A DNA stretch of 64,000 bases from Stratiolaelaps scimitus (GCA_019614645.1 JABWDB010000005.1:6976001-7040000), one strand, 5' to 3'. Counted from the first letter of the stretch, positions 45,740 through 59,809 are shown. The notes: generated by a model from the letters alone, not told the origin. A program made the numbers and translations.

Positions 45740-48700
45740 AAGGTAGGCCGTGAAGTTTTGATTTCGTTGGTTGTCGCTTGCTCTGAAGCCTTCGTATTGT
45801 CCTAGTCGTAGTGGAGAGAAAAAAAAAATGGGACTAACAGACATGCATCTACAGATGCAGGACAACAGACAATCAAACGTGGCTTGCGCCATCTGAACAC
45901 ATCAATGAGCATCCCGTCCTCGATGTGTCTGTCGGCTAGTCAGGTGTCCGATCTTTACCCCGGTCAGGGCTGATTTAAGTGAGCCGAGATCAACTGCACA
46001 CGCCGATGTTTCTCCTGAACAGTTCTACAGGCATGGCACAGTATAATTGTGTTGTTTTTGTGAGAGGTTTTCTTTTGTCGGATTCATAGAATCTTTTTAA
46101 TTTAATTTCCCCAGAGACGTGGTTTTTCGTTATTAAGGCCGATGATTTTTCGATACGATATACTCAACCCACTCCCCGGTATCGTATCCGCACGTCGATG
46201 CAAACGCGATGCTGTACATGGCAACAATCTGTTGCAAACGGCTATGGCTGTGACAGCCCACAAAGTAGATTCTCGCCAGAAAGTGGTCAATTTAGCCGAA
46301 GATTTCTCTAGCACCACAGAGAAAAGTATTTATGAATTTTAGACAATTTTCTGACGATTGTCACAATGCTGTGGTTGCACTGCGAGGACTTCGTCAGGAC
46401 GCCCTCCATGGCCGAAACCGGCTTCCTGTGGCTTCTGAAGGAGCCTCGCCCAGGCGAGCACGCACGTTATGAGTCCACAGCGTGCGTCGAAGTTGAACCG
46501 TTCAATTTCAACGACGCTAACTCCCTATACCTTGTTCAAATAGAACACATTGTTGTTTAAAGGTGCTGTTTGTGAAATGAAACTAACTTCGCAAATTCAC
46601 CCGAGATGAAGATTACGAACACAAAAATACTAGCTATACATCAATGCTGTATGCAGTATATAATCATTAATTGATAATTGTAGCTATCAGCTCGTAACCG
46701 CCCTATCACAATACCACCTATCGTAAACAGCATTCAGATGCTGTTACTTTTCCGGAGCGAAATCATTTGTCCCAACACCAGGTTCGATGGACAACCCTCC
46801 TACTGGAACAACACCGTCACAGCCGTGGCCTCCGTCGGTGCATGCGCCCAGATCTACTAGTTGTAGTGGCAGCAGCGGCAGAGTGGTTTAACAGCTTCCG
46901 TTCACTGTGTGCACCTTCCGCTGGGCGCTTCTTTCGCGACAACCAGGTCCAACCGTTTCGAAAGCAATCATACGGAACGAGGCAGCCGAGAGAGTCGACT
47001 AGGTCTGATGGCTGGATACAGCAGAATGCGATGTCATGCTGTATAGAAGGGTGGTGCGAGTCTGTTTGAGTTGTGAGCGATCAGATCAGAGCGTTAGTTC
47101 AGTCCGGGGGGGCGGGCGACAGCGTTCAAACAGATTGACGCCTGTCCGTAAACGTCTCATGGCGGCCGTGGCGGCCGCCACTCAAGTGGCACTCTTCAAT
47201 GCTGTTCGTCCAGGAATTGCCTGGTGTAGCCCGCGTTTGCCGCTGCGCTGCGTTCGCTACGATCAAACAATAACGCTCGTTCAAGCCTCGATAGCGCAGC
47301 AGTAGTTAGATTTTAATGAGTTGGATGGACCTGACGCCGGGAGGCGCCCGATCCATTAGGCTTCTGCAGTGTCTCGCATTGCAAGTGGAGACGCAAATAG
47401 TATGCACGACTGATACTTAACAGCATCCGTAGTTCGTTCGGGCCTGCCCGGAGCTGCCGGGACAATTTGAGAACCTGTAATATTAAGGAACAATACACCT
47501 ACCTTGGTACAAGGAGAGACGTTCCTGGGACTTGGATACTAATTTAATAGTAGGTACTTATAGGTATTAAATAAAAGGTACTTATAATTAATTGGCTCCA
47601 GTGTTTTGGACGTGCCAGGTCGTAGAGACAGCGTATATGACTCGCAAGACAAATAACCTTGACAAAAACAAAAAGACTGACTTGACAAGCATAAATAAAG
47701 CGTGCAGAGAGGTAATGTCATCGCCTTTCCTCGGGACGATGACAGCTTCGATCCCAAACTAATCCCCCTCCTCGCGAATAATTCCAAATTATTGTCTGTT
47801 TGAAGTTGTATGTGCTAAATAGATTGCTTTCAGTGATAAGGCGTATTATTTCATAATGGTCGTTGGTACTGTATGAGACATCGATTACTCTATACACATT
47901 ATATACTAAATACGCATGTTTAAAGAAATTAAGAAATAGCCCAATATACTAAGAAAAACCATATAGCTATCTAGCACTTAACATAAATATCAAAAGTCAG
48001 CTGACACCGATGTTATCTTTCACGAACGTTTGTATAGGATATTATGACTATTTGTCAGATCAGGCAATATAATCCCAACAGAATAAGACACCTGTCTCAT
48101 TGTCGGTTGCAGCTCGAAGAGTGCAATCAAGTAGGTCGGCTTGGCGTCCAGCCACCTTTAATATAAAGCGATGACGGTTATAGTTTTGGACACATCTATT
48201 TTTTTTTAGTTGTCGGCGACATATATCCATGGATTGGATTTGAATTCAAGAGAAGGCCGAGGGGGTCCGGGGTCGTCTCGGATAAGATTTGCTCCTGTAT
48301 TGCGACCTCAGCTCGACTGGGCGAGTGCCGATGCAAATAGTGAGGTGTGTCCGAGTCAACTGCAAGTTGTGTCGCATAGCGATTTGTGATATGGCTACAC
48401 ATTGGCATAAACAGCGTAACATTTCTGTGTTTTCCAGTGACGCAGTCCTGCAAGACGCACCGTGCTAGCGCAAAGGGCCCTGAACGCCTCAGTAGGGCCG
48501 GGTCCAGGCGTATGCCACCAGCTGAGAGCGGCATAAATCAACTCGAGAGTTCGGTGGAAGTGAGTGATAACAGTATGACGAATTTCGATTCAAGGTTCGA
48601 ATGCCAGCCGTGTGGCTACCCTCGCTTACACAGTATTGGTAGACAAAGGCCCGTAGAATTCAACGCGACACACGACCATATACGTTCGTGTGTCGTGGTA

Positions 48701-49490
48701 TTTTTTATTTTGGTATTTTTTAAACAAACGCTTAGTGCACATATGTAGAATAAGGCTACTACTATCCACGATAGACAGACGCCGACCTTGGTTAGATTAG
48801 GTGCTCTTTCATAAATGGGCTAGCTAGCTCGGTTGGATCTGGATTGGTTATCTTATCGCCGTATAGCTGAGCAGGAACTGAGCGCACTGAAACCGACTGT
48901 TAGGCTGTTCCAGTTAAGAGTCATACACAAGCACGCTAAACGGGTGCGATTAAACCTATGCATTATAAATTAAATCGGCAAACATCATAATCGGCTGTCG
49001 AAATGAGCTCGTCTATGGGTGAGCCCCCCCATCCAATCACTAATATATATATATATATATATATATAACTTTCAAGTGGTGCCCAAAAATATCACCGTCA
49101 TCTCTTTATATTGGAGGTGGCTGGCTGCGTAGCCGACCGACTTGATTGAACCTCTTCGAGCTGCAACCGATATTTATAAAGGTGCCTTATTCTGTTGGAA
49201 TTCTATTTTAACTTAACATCTCATTTTACATTCGTATAGGTGTCCTCTGCGAAAAGTATCTCACAAAAGAATACACCAACAAAATAGAAACCGGAATCCT
49301 TTTCTCACTCCACCCGGCCGAACGTCACAAAATGATAGCTGTTTGTCCAATGCTGTTGACAAAGGCATACCTCGTATTCCCATTACTACTACTAGTACTA
49401 CTACAACAACGCCATGATTTTCCACAGGGCGGACCCGAGCGCGAGTAGAGCATTGCGTCATCACCTCCCCAGCAGCAGAATACTCACGAG
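45740..49490. other. no recognised gene
   Basis: Short unmatched ORFs only. At 47286 the first 20 bases resemble a tRNA-Met 5' end, but the rest does not fold. Confidence 0.55.
49042..49067. repeat. (TA)n microsatellite
   Basis: Perfect TA tract. Confidence 0.9.
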
Positions 49491-49499
49491 CACCGACGA

Positions 49500-50400
49500 A
49501 CTTGCACGACCGGAAGTGTTGTCGCTGTTGGCTGTCATTTTCATTGTTTCTTCATAGACCCGGTCACCCCTTCTTCACCCGTCGTTATCTACCGATTTCT
49601 GGGCAGTTGAATTTCGTACGATTTTTCTGTTCGGTTGCTGCTGCTGCTGCTGTTTGTAGCTCACCTGGCGGCGAGCACGGCCAGATCAACATGACAGCCG
49701 CGGTCGCGCAGCGTTGCCCTCGGGCATACACCGACGGCAATAGCCCCAAAGGCGGTGTGTCGATTTACGTTCATTCACCCCAAGCCTCCCCGTTCATGCC
49801 AGCGATTCCGGTTGCCACACCGGTATTTGCTTATTGGTCACACTCTCAACGCAAGCCAACTCAGCCCGACTGTTTGATAGCGCATCACGTTGATAGCTTA
49901 GCATAGTCACGTTGTCCTGGGAGACGACGAGTGACGCTATGATGATGGTAAAGTAACCCCTGAACACATCGTGTTGTTGATTTGTTTTTTTTTTTGTTTC
50001 GTGGCGAATACCCTTGTGTTTAGATGCCAGCTTCTCTATAGCCGTCGGCTAGCTTGTCGTCCCCACCGTCGCTCTGCCGAAGCGGCTGGGTGTCGCGAGC
50101 GACCGTACGCCGCCTCCGCCGCGGACCCGCAGTATACGATACGAGCTGCGAGAGGAACAACAAGCGAGGCGTTCCTCGCTTGGTTGAGACGTACGGAACA
50201 AACACTCGACGATCGAGGAGGAGCGGACCGATGAAGGGAACTCGGTCGCGATTTGTGTTTGTGTGGGTCTAGCCAAGCTAACCTTGCCGCGGTGGTGACA
50301 ACGAGCGGGAACGGAACACACATGAAACACCTTTGTGTTTCGTGCGGTAGAACTCGAGTGGAATGAAGACGAGTGGTCGCTACACAGTCGACGGCTCTAA
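49500..50400 (-). promoter_or_regulatory. GC-rich block with a possible first exon on the minus strand
   Basis: On the minus strand an ATG at 49694 begins MLIWPCSPP and meets a good donor (GCCAG then GTGAGC, near 49668). CTG triplets follow in the intron. It could be the start exon of a minus-strand gene, but no downstream exon was identified. Confidence 0.25.
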
Positions 50401-50647
50401 CACTCACACACACAGAGAGAGATGCATGTGCGTAGGCAATATGATATCGAAGACAATTCGCGGGCCGGCGAAATATCCTACTGAGACTGAAATCGGTGGC
50501 AAAAATAATAGAAGCACATATTGCGTATAGCGTGTACACGTGAATAGCAGTCGCGAACAATAGCACTTGATGAAATGCTTGGCGGTGGAGACACACAGAT
50601 GTTAGTCTGTGTGTGTGTGTGTGGCAACATATACGTAATGTACTAGA

Positions 50648-50679
<32 letters not shown>
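50648..50679. repeat. (TA)n microsatellite
   Basis: TA tract with one TT break; a (GT)n tract lies just upstream at about 50609-50623. Confidence 0.9.
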
Positions 50680-51569
50680 GTACTACATAACTAGAGGATC
50701 GCCCCCTTGCTTGACTTCCACCTGTTCGACTTTATGATACTGCGTAGAGTGGTTGTCGTTGAATTCGCAGTAACACCTGCATGCACAGTTGGTTATCGGC
50801 CAGATACAGATTACTATGTGATTCGCAGAAAATATGAACCACGAACTGCTGAGATATATGAATGTGTTATAAAAGTCTTGCTAAATGAGAGAGAGAGAGG
50901 GAGGGTTTCGCCAAGTCGATGGTTGGACCTCGCAAACGGCAACCAGCTCGAGCAGCGATCACTAGCGTAGTATCCCATAAGGGGTCCGTGAAGCGACGGA
51001 GTGTGCTGCCGTTGTATTGTATTTCATTACCGTTATTTTATACTTCTTGTGTCCGGTCAATCATTCGCTGAGAACTTGACCCTTGATCGATTTATCCTTT
51101 CCCGATAGACAGTGTAACTGAGACTTGTATTTGGCAAATCGCGGCAAAGCGACTGGTCGTTCGCTTTCAACCGGCCGAGAGCTCGAGATATGACACTAGA
51201 GGGCGTATCAATACACGAACATGACAACCGATACTTGATTACTTATTTCTTCGGGGGCAATATGGTTTTCAACGGGTGCAAGTGAAACATTTGGCAGTAC
51301 AAACAGTACACTGTGTGGCAATATCACAATTTTTTCGCATTGTGTCACTCTCCATTTCATCTAAATAATATTAAATAAGGTTGCGATAAAACAGGCTACT
51401 ATTAATACCGTTGCTGTTGTATAGCCACACTAAGAAGTGAATATTCCGGACAGACTCTCAGCTTGGTATCACTTCATAAATGACAGACCCGTCCGAAGCC
51501 ACGCTCGTAGCTCCAAATTAGCCGCGATTAGGGGAAAACGCAGTCATCGTCGCCGGCGTATCGCACGGC

Positions 51570-52750
51570 GACTCACCCCAGCGAAGAGCGCCGGCGGCCG
51601 AATACAATAATAATCATAAAGGCGAACGAAACACAGCCCGTTTCGCTGGGTGCCGTTAGCAAACACTCCACTCCTAAGAGGCAAGAACCGGTCGAGTACA
51701 ACGGACTAGACTCGAACGGCTCATTCCCTCTACTGGCCCCTGCACACCAAGCCTTCTTTGCCTTGTTCACCACCTCGGCTCGATAAGGCCGTCGCCGTCG
51801 ATGCGGCGGTCGTCGCTCTGTGACCCACGTTCACCACGTCGGCTCATGTCATCGCGATAGCCGTTAGTGGACAGGTGTGCCGAAGCAGGTAGAAATAGCC
51901 GTATTTGACGGTGTATTTTAACCCGGCCGGCAAGCGGGCGGCTGGCTGAGCGCAGCAAGTCGTCGGTCGGCTCCGATGTGGCTCTGCTTTGTCTGCTGTG
52001 TTGGTTTACCGTTCCCAGAATGCGTTCCCACCGCTCTGGCCGACGCCAGTCCACGCTAACCAAATAAGCTCGCCCGCAAGTAGATAGGGGAGCCAGCGGC
52101 ATTAAGCGAAAGTACGGTGGCCTCTCGGCGGTGCATGCGCGACGATTGTTCTCGTCTACGCATCGTATTTAGCCTATGCGTCAAGTAGGTTGCTGGCGCA
52201 TTCACTCTTCCATCGGCCATTGCAGCACCTACTCCCTACGCCCTCACCACAATCGCTACGTCGTCAGCCGGGCCCAGTGGTGCTGGAGGCTTCCCTCCCT
52301 GGAGGGTTCTTGCCGGGGTCGTAGACGCTGGTCGACCCGTACGATCTCCGTACACATACGTTTGTTTGAACGTTGCCTTATCCCTCTCTGGCCCCCGGTA
52401 CTGCATCTTTAGCATGCGCCTAAATTATAGCTGAGTTGTACCGTGAACAGGCAGAACAGGCGGTAGGAACAACATCGGCAGCAGTAGCAGAAACGGCCAT
52501 AGCAGAACATGGACGATAAATGCATAGGCCGGGTAAACCAAGACGGGCAAAGTTCACCGCCGGAGGAAAACCCGCTGCCGCCGACGCCGGCGGACACGTC
52601 AATGCCAGTGAGAGCGAACGCAGCTATGCGGCTCCCAGAGCGCACTATCGAACAGGTTCCTCTGCGCTCCGAAGAGACGAATCGTATAGCGATGCGTGGA
52701 AAAGGTGCAGAAACTAGGCCAGCCACTTGGCTAACGTTAGTAGGCATTAT
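51570..52750. other. GC-rich block, possible promoter or 5' exon region
   Basis: Overlapping ORFs on both strands, none recognised. A strong minus-strand donor (CTGGG then GTGAGT, near 51577) suggests a first exon. The frame ahead of it contains a hydrophobic stretch (CVSFAFMIIIVFG) that may be chance. Confidence 0.3.
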
Positions 52751-52904
52751 GATTACCCGCCGGATTTTTCTCTGACTGCAGCATGTGTTCCTCGTAGGCA
52801 GCCACCGACGTAGGTCATTTTCTTCACGCAGCAGATAAAATGCTGAGCTCTCTGTCTATCTGACCGAACAGAGGGGAATATACCATCAAGCAACGCCTAA
52901 CGTC

Positions 52905-52945
52905 TAATCGGGTTCGACCCCAGTCATTTGCAATGGGTTATTTTT
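52905..52945 (+). repeat. SINE box-B fragment
   Basis: GGGTTCGACCCCAGTCATTTGC closely resembles the box B region of the 28.3 kb SINE. No box A or body follows, so only a fragment is left. Confidence 0.35.
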
Positions 52946-54060
52946 TGTATTTCATATTGAGCAATACGACAAACGTTAAGAGTCGATCTACGCGACAGAT
53001 CGAGCAGAGTGCCGGTGTCGCATTCGTTTCATGGTATTTAAGGATGAATGCGCTCTGACATAGGCGATATTCGGTAATCCTTTAGTGGTCGAGCGGATAC
53101 AGCCCTCTACGGACCACGTACATATGAGACAGACAGATAGATAGATAGATAATACTTCAGATGACTCTCATAATTAAAGTTCCCCGTGAATTACTTGCTA
53201 CTGTTATACGTCTTTTAGAACAGTACAGTATTATGCGGTGGGGGGTACAGCTGTGGAACATGAAATTTAGAAAAAAAGCAGTACGTCGGATGAATCCTCA
53301 CCAAGTCCCGAGTCTCTCTCTCTCAATGTAACGAATGTCACTGCTGTTTTAATTGATTGCAGTCTCCTTAGCACGGCCACGTAACAAAAGCATGCCCTGT
53401 ATAGCGGAGCCCATGGTCATGTACAGTAGATGAGCGTGTAAACAAGAGGATGGAATCAAGTGAGCGAATGAACTAGTCATAGGCCTACACGCGTTGTTCG
53501 CGCGTATGCCGTATAAAAAAACTCGTGGAATCACTGACCCAAGGTTACGAATTCGGCTCGCTGTGATGCCCGACTGATCGGCGGTAGCAGTTGACTGCAA
53601 TAGACCCAAACTGGTGTACACAAACCTGGGCGTACTTGCCCCACCCTGAATTCAAAGCCCTGTCAAAGTGTCATGTTCGACAGCTGCTACATCCGAAGTG
53701 AAATGAGATCGTCCAACGGCGCATGAACAGGGAGCGTTACTGGTGAGTCGGGATAGCCGTGGAAACCAAGCACTCGTCGATTGAAGCCCAGGAGATCTAT
53801 CAGAGACAGACAAATGAGAGAGGGGATACAGCAGGGGTAAGGTAACACGATTTGCTCAAACTACCCACAACCACGACATTCTATATTCGATTTAATATAC
53901 TCCAATATGTACATGACATATTACTTGATTTAATTTCCGCTTCTCTAAAATGAACGGTACGTTCCCCATGCGTAGATGGTGCCGAACACGATCGGTACAT
54001 GTTCCAAATCTCCTAATGTATAATCTACTCTGACACTAGAAAATATATGATGATTCGTGT

Positions 54061-54105
54061 TGTAATGTTGGCTGTGAGAGAGCCCGTAAAATTTATTATT
54101 ATTAT
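54061..54105 (+). repeat. SINE family A tail fragment
   Basis: TAATGTTGGCTGTGAGAGAG and CCGTAAAATTTATT match the 3' end of the 14.3 kb copy and run into (ATT)n, probably the variable tail of the element. Confidence 0.45.
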
Positions 54106-54932
54106 TATTTGTGTTGTATCGCACTAACGTCCTCTCCGAAGCTATTATATTCGACTGCGACACGAAATATGAAAATACCTTTGACGCAAATCTGCATCAT
54201 GTGCGTTTGCATCATCGCCGGCATATTGGTCACTCTGGCCTTTGACAAGGATGTCATGGAGTGTGTTTTTTTTGTGACCTATCATCACGCCGGGTAGGCT
54301 ATTACCTGAGGTCGGCGTTTTTCTTGTCCGCATCTGAGCGCCTATTCAAAAGGAAGAACTTTTATAACATCCAACCTGTAAAAACCCTTCGATACAAGGG
54401 CTGCCGAATAGTATAATAGAAACTATACTATTGTAGGCAACTCTACTGGTAGTGCTATACTATTGTAAAAAAATACTACTGTTATACGTATAACATCATA
54501 TGGAGGGGTAGCGAGGAGGATACGTTATTGGTAAATCCAGTTTTGCAGTGAATTGCGAACTCTTGTCTCCACCGAATCTTATGAGAATTTTTAACAAAAC
54601 TACTGATAACTAGAAACAGATCAGCCAGTTCGCCTAGCCGTTGATATGAAACTCCGCACATATGAACGAGAGAAACAGTTAGAGCCCACCAACTTAGAGG
54701 ACGAATGCGTGTGTTCGATATGTATACGTGAAAATTCAATTATCGCTCTACTGAGCTCGATCGGTGAATCTGATCTCCATCATAAATCGAGCTTGCCCCG
54801 CCCATGAGTTTTGCACACTGATTGTGCTTCTCATTTTAATAGAGAAATATACAAGTTGACTATACTATAGTCCATAGATCCATAAGCCTATTCTTCATTC
54901 GCTTGGATTACTATAAGCCGCACATTTGCCAG

Positions 54933-54988
54933 GCGATTGCATGGCGACGTGGAGAGCAGCTGGTATAAATCATTGCCAAGTACTTTAC
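54933..54988 (+). other. candidate 56-nt exon, unknown product
   Basis: Acceptor agccgcacatttgccag and donor TTTAC then GTAAGTATG bound a short segment with two open frames (for example DCMATWRAAGINHCQVLY). There is no partner exon or homology to confirm it. Confidence 0.2.
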
Positions 54989-57156
54989 GTAAGTATGCGT
55001 GCTAAAGTGAATCTACATCCGATATTAGATCTATTCGGCTTGAAAACGACGGCCATCAGGACTAGCAGACGTCACCGACGGGCCGCAATGTTTCACTCTG
55101 CTTGTTCTACCATCCACCTGACTCATGTCCTGTACTGCAGGACGCGTAAGACAAACCAAATCAGTACCTCGGGCCTGGCCAGTATCGCTGGATGCACCGG
55201 GACGCACCCAGGCATCGAGTTTCGACCAAGAAAGGACGCACTTTACGTGATGACTACCATGCAAAGCTCGGTGAGAGTTTGTCGTTCGCCTCTTGATGCA
55301 GAGTCGTAGTCGCCCAGCCCATGAGTCACCTTGCAGTAAATAGACTAATCGACGACTCAGCACAGTCGAGTATTACAACCTCTTTTTATAGAATAATCGA
55401 AACGACAAATCGTCAACTTCCTCGAAATCTCCTCAACTACAGTGGGTCGAAACAAAATCTATGGGGAAAGCCTGTATGACTTCTCTTGTTACAACTCTTA
55501 CAACGCTAATAATTGCATGACCAATATTGACACCATCTTTAACCCAATAGAAATTATACTGTATTTTCCCAACGTGCTTTCGCAACGATTCTAAATCTGC
55601 AGACAGAGAGAGAGTGACAATGATCTGTATGAAGCGAATAGTTGCATTATTTGTTTGAACTAGCTATCCACGGTTCCATGTATGCCAATGATTTTCCCAT
55701 CGAGGCTCTCGGACGATTTCAGAACTCGCCGATTTATCAACGCCTACGCCCAAACCGTGTGTACATTTAATAGCAGATTAAAAATTAGAATCGGGTGTAT
55801 TCGCGACGAATGTGGAGTTGTACACAAATAGAGATGACGAATGAGATAATGACTAATGCAGGGGACATATGAGCTAGAGACCTCCTTTTTAAATGAGGAG
55901 CTCTGGCTTTTTGGATCGAAATAGCGCAAAAAAAAGTAATTTTTGCGAGTTTCGTGCCAATCCTATGACTACATATGTATACGTCATGCTGTAGTAACTG
56001 TTACACGACTGGATTCATGGCACTCAAGATCATTAATGGCACTTGGTATTATTATCCCATTAGTTGTTCTGTTGGAAGAGAACGGAGCCAAAATCTGCGT
56101 CAAGAGGAGAAGTATTTAGGTTGACGGTAGAATATCTCTGATTTCGTTTGATGAGGAGCTAATGCAAAAATTATACAGATATAGTTACGAACCGATTCTC
56201 TGTCAGCTTGATAAATACTTTTTACTTGCTGGTCCCCTATGAAACACGGTACCACCTCACACTGGAGTCCTCCTCTAACCCAGGTGGTTAGAGACGAGAA
56301 AACTTGTCGAAGAGATATAAGCCCTCTGAGATAACTTGTAACTTCACACTAGTTACTTTAACATTTGAGAAGTTGGTCTGCTCGGGCGTGTACCAGCGGT
56401 TAGATGGGGCCTGTTTCTTGATCCGCATGTAGCCCGAACGATTTTCAAGTTTCATTTATTGCATATCTGCTAATTAATAGGAATAGACATCCTCGCGGAA
56501 CATGTTGTATTATTTGTCTAATCAATCAACGTATGGGTGTATATTAATAAGTAATCTATAAAGTATTAATCAGCAACAGGTTTTTTGAAAGAAAATAATC
56601 ACTCAAATTTTCATATTCTCGCCCCATCGAAATTTCGTCGAGCCGGCAGGGCTTCGTTTCGCATACAGCGTTTACCAGTCCCATCATCTACCGGCGAGTT
56701 GTGCCCGTACTAGTGCTACCTGTTGTTCGTGAAGATGTAGATGAGCGGAGAACGGGATAATCCATAGATACGCGTAGAGAAGCAGATCAGTTGCATGAAC
56801 ACGTCCGCCAGCGTTCGCTAGCAGTTCTCCGCTGGCTCCAGTGTCTCAAAGGCACCTTAAAAGGGCACCTGTCCCGACCGGGCAATCCGTCTATTTGTCT
56901 GAGTATCGTACAATCTACATGCGATCGATAGCGGTTCAGCGGTATGTACTCCTGCGCTCGGTTCAGTCGGTCGCTCGCTCGCTCGCTCGGCGCTGAGATG
57001 CCCGTAACAACGTAAGATAGCCCGAAAATCGTGGATATATGATCAGGTCACTTGGCTAATCGGGTACTGCAAAGCAGCTTGAAAAGCCGATCGAAGAAAG
57101 CGGCACAAACGAGCCGGTTTTTACGGGGACGTCCCATGTCTGTTTCAGTCTTGCAG

Positions 57157-57219
57157 GACGTCAAACGATCGGACGTTGCCATGAAGAAGAAGAAGGCCAT
57201 TGAAGCTGCAACCCTCTAG
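57157..57219 (+). other. candidate exon with a stop codon at its donor
   Basis: A textbook acceptor (tctgtttcagtcttgcag) and donor (CTCTAG then GTGAGC) bound 63 nt. The only open frame, DVKRSDVAMKKKKAIEAATL, ends in TAG exactly at the junction. A 5' untranslated exon, a last coding codon split from its UTR, or a decoy are all possible. Confidence 0.3.
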
Positions 57220-57399
57220 GTGAGCACATCAACTCGCTTATAATGGGAAGCTTATCGAGATTCGCACGAATATGACGAATCTGAAAGTGCAGACCTGCCC
57301 GACATCCTGCCGCTGTGTATCAGCATATTGCTGCGAAATACGATGAAAAATGAGCAGATTAACCATAACGCATTTCCTATCGCAAAATATCGTCATACT

Positions 57400-59680
57400 G
57401 CTTTTTACCAACGAAGCAGCTCAGCAGCGCTCTCGGTGGACGCTCCTCGCCTACGTGGCGAACAATCGAGTGTTCGTCTCCTCGTTCGTCGTAGTAATGA
57501 AACAATTTTGAAATTTATTTCTCTCCGTCTGGTTATTGCCAGCCGAATGGCAGAGCTGGCAGATAGCACCGCCACCCGGGGTGGCACCCACATCCGTTCA
57601 CCAGCGCCACTGTACGAGGTAGCAGAGGTAAAACAACAACACTGCCGCCACGCGCCTCCCGCGTCACACGTCTCATCACACATCGCCTTGTGATGAGACG
57701 ATCGGTGAGCGATTCGACTTCCGTTCCTCGATGTTTGATCTGTGTGTCTTCTTAGTTTACAGCGCCTCGGTGAGACTATCGATTTGTATCTCACTGCCCG
57801 TCCCTACCCGTGCTATTATTAATGTCACTATCATTTCTCTGCTGTTGTTGCTGCCGTCGCTGCTGCTGCTGGCATCACCGCCATCGTTGCCATGTATCGT
57901 TGCCTGTATGTTTTTTTTTGTGTCTCGGTTAATCATGCGGCGCCTCGAGTTGAAAAAGCAGCTGTCCCCTGCCGTGCATCCCATGTGGAGCTGTACTCGG
58001 TTGTGTTCTCTGCTGGCGTTTCACTAAATGAAATTATTATTATCGTCGTTTACTCTCTCGTTAGCGCTTTTCTCGCAACAACAGAGAATCCGTTGTTCTG
58101 GTGGCGTCACCTCATCCGTTTTCAATTCCAACGCCAAATCGAGGCGACGCGGGCGTTTCACGGCGCTGCTACACGGCGCTGCAGATTGCTCGAGGACTCG
58201 GGCGGATTTTTGGCGTTTTCGAGACATCTGCCCTGCGTGGCCTGTGAACGAGCGAGCGGCTGTACGCCCGCAATCCTGAACTATTAACAGCACACAATAT
58301 ATTGTGATGTCTAGTGTCGCTCTGGCTAAGGCAAATACGTCCGTTCAGGTCGGCCATCGGGGAGGTGCATTAAGGTTGGCAGAGACAATGAGAAGGCGAA
58401 ATACGATACAATACATGTTAAACGTTGTTACCTTTACTAACGCCCACTTAGATCTGATGAGCCCATCATTTTGTCGTATTCACCGCAATTAGGTTATCTA
58501 GATCATAACCAATCAATTCTGCTTAGTGCACGTGGATTTTAATCATTTCATCCTCCCTTAAGCTGTGCACCATATAATACTTGTTCAAACACTATGAATG
58601 GGCCACAGTTTACTTGCAAGCATCGGGGTCGTTCTCATTTGCTTATGAAATCATAATATGAGGCATAAAGGAGTTGCAAACTACCCGTTTAAAAATCAGA
58701 AAATACGACAAGGCTCTTAAATGCCGACAGAGTACTAGAGTCGAAAGCGGTCCAGGTCGATGCTCGGCCTAAACAATTTATTGAGCCATAACGCTTTTTT
58801 ATATCCCGCTCGAGCGCTGCTATAAAACTCAATTTAATAACAGATCTACGAAAGTTGTGTCGGTGGACCAAACTGTGCATTTCCCCCAAGGTGCATACCT
58901 ATCGATGATCAGATTAGATGTATATTCGACGTGCACAACTGGCCCTAGTGGACCTCGTTACAAAACAGCCGCTGGCTGATCAAATCAAAGTAACAAACAT
59001 CTAGCTCGATTTGATTCATCGAGCAATTGCTCGTACCAAGTCCAACATCAAAATCATCGCAAAACACACACGGACACACTATTAGAAATTACACGAAATG
59101 AAGAGAGAGAGAAAAAAAAGCATCCTCACCTTGCAAGTGCTATACGGACATTTACAGAGGAGCCTGAAGTGAAAAGTTGGCGGATTTTCGATCGTGATCT
59201 GAATCGTGAGTTGACGCCTAGAGTTAACGGAATATGTCCCATTTTGACTGCCCACCTAAAGCCCAAATTCAGCCAACATCAGTAATGGATTGGGTGAGTC
59301 GTAACACGTAATTCAGCTCGATTGCACGTCTATGCTGTTCGACGCTATCTAGCCATCTATGTAGCATGGTTGCTGTTACACACTCCCGCCATTGCTCATG
59401 ATATAAGCAGCTAGTCAGCTAGGGGTAGGCTGGCTATCGGCGACTGTGCATTGTGTTATATACGGTGAAGAAGGAGTGAGCGTTTATAACCTCGGGGCTT
59501 GGGTTAGGCGGTGGCGACGATGGCGGTGGTAGCAACAACAGCAACGTGCCATCCAGTCTCACCATTCGACGTTCGGAATAACGTCCTGGCCCGACCCTTC
59601 TAGTTCATGCAGGCTAGACATATACCTCCCAAAAGCGGCGGCGGCGGCAGCAGCAGCAGCAGCTTCGCCAGTTTCGCATG
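57400..59680. other. GC-richer stretch without a recognised gene
   Basis: Overlapping ORFs on both strands at 57.4-58.3 kb, and a GGC/GCA triplet run at 59635-59664. A 34-nt minus-strand segment 59163-59130 has a good acceptor (caacttttcacttcag) and donor (GCAAG then GTGAGG) but no partner. Confidence 0.35.
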
Positions 59681-59809
59681 ACTGGATAAGATCGAACTAC
59701 TACTCTACCAATGCAGGCGTACCTAAGCTGGCTAACATTGACGGCTTTGACCAATGATATCGAGCTAGCAGCGCTGGTGAAATATTGGACATACCAGCAC
59801 ATTTATAAA

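Larger units (their letters stand above)
52950..57150. other. no recognised gene
   Basis: AT-rich, with a GATA-type repeat at 53128-53150 and a cluster of TATACTATTGTA motifs at 54400-54470. A CGCT tetranucleotide repeat near 56976-56997 borders the candidate exon at 57157. Confidence 0.5.

Noticed and set aside
47286..47306. tRNA-Met-like 5' sequence (GCCTCGATAGCGCAGCAG)
   Set aside because: The following bases lack an anticodon stem, a CAT loop and a box B, so it is not a tRNA gene; at most a tiny tRNA-derived remnant.
50036..50596. 186-codon minus-strand ORF
   Set aside because: Overlapped by long ORFs in three other frames, Arg/Ser/Ala-rich, with no recognisable motif; typical of stop-poor GC-rich DNA.
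53086..53120. box A-like GTGGTCGAGCGGATAC
   Set aside because: No box B within the expected distance and no matching repeat body, so not called a tRNA or SINE.
59272..59292. possible 21-nt microexon (CCAACATCAGTAATGGATTGG then GTGAGT)
   Set aside because: Acceptor and donor look fair but there is no coding context on the plus strand on either side.
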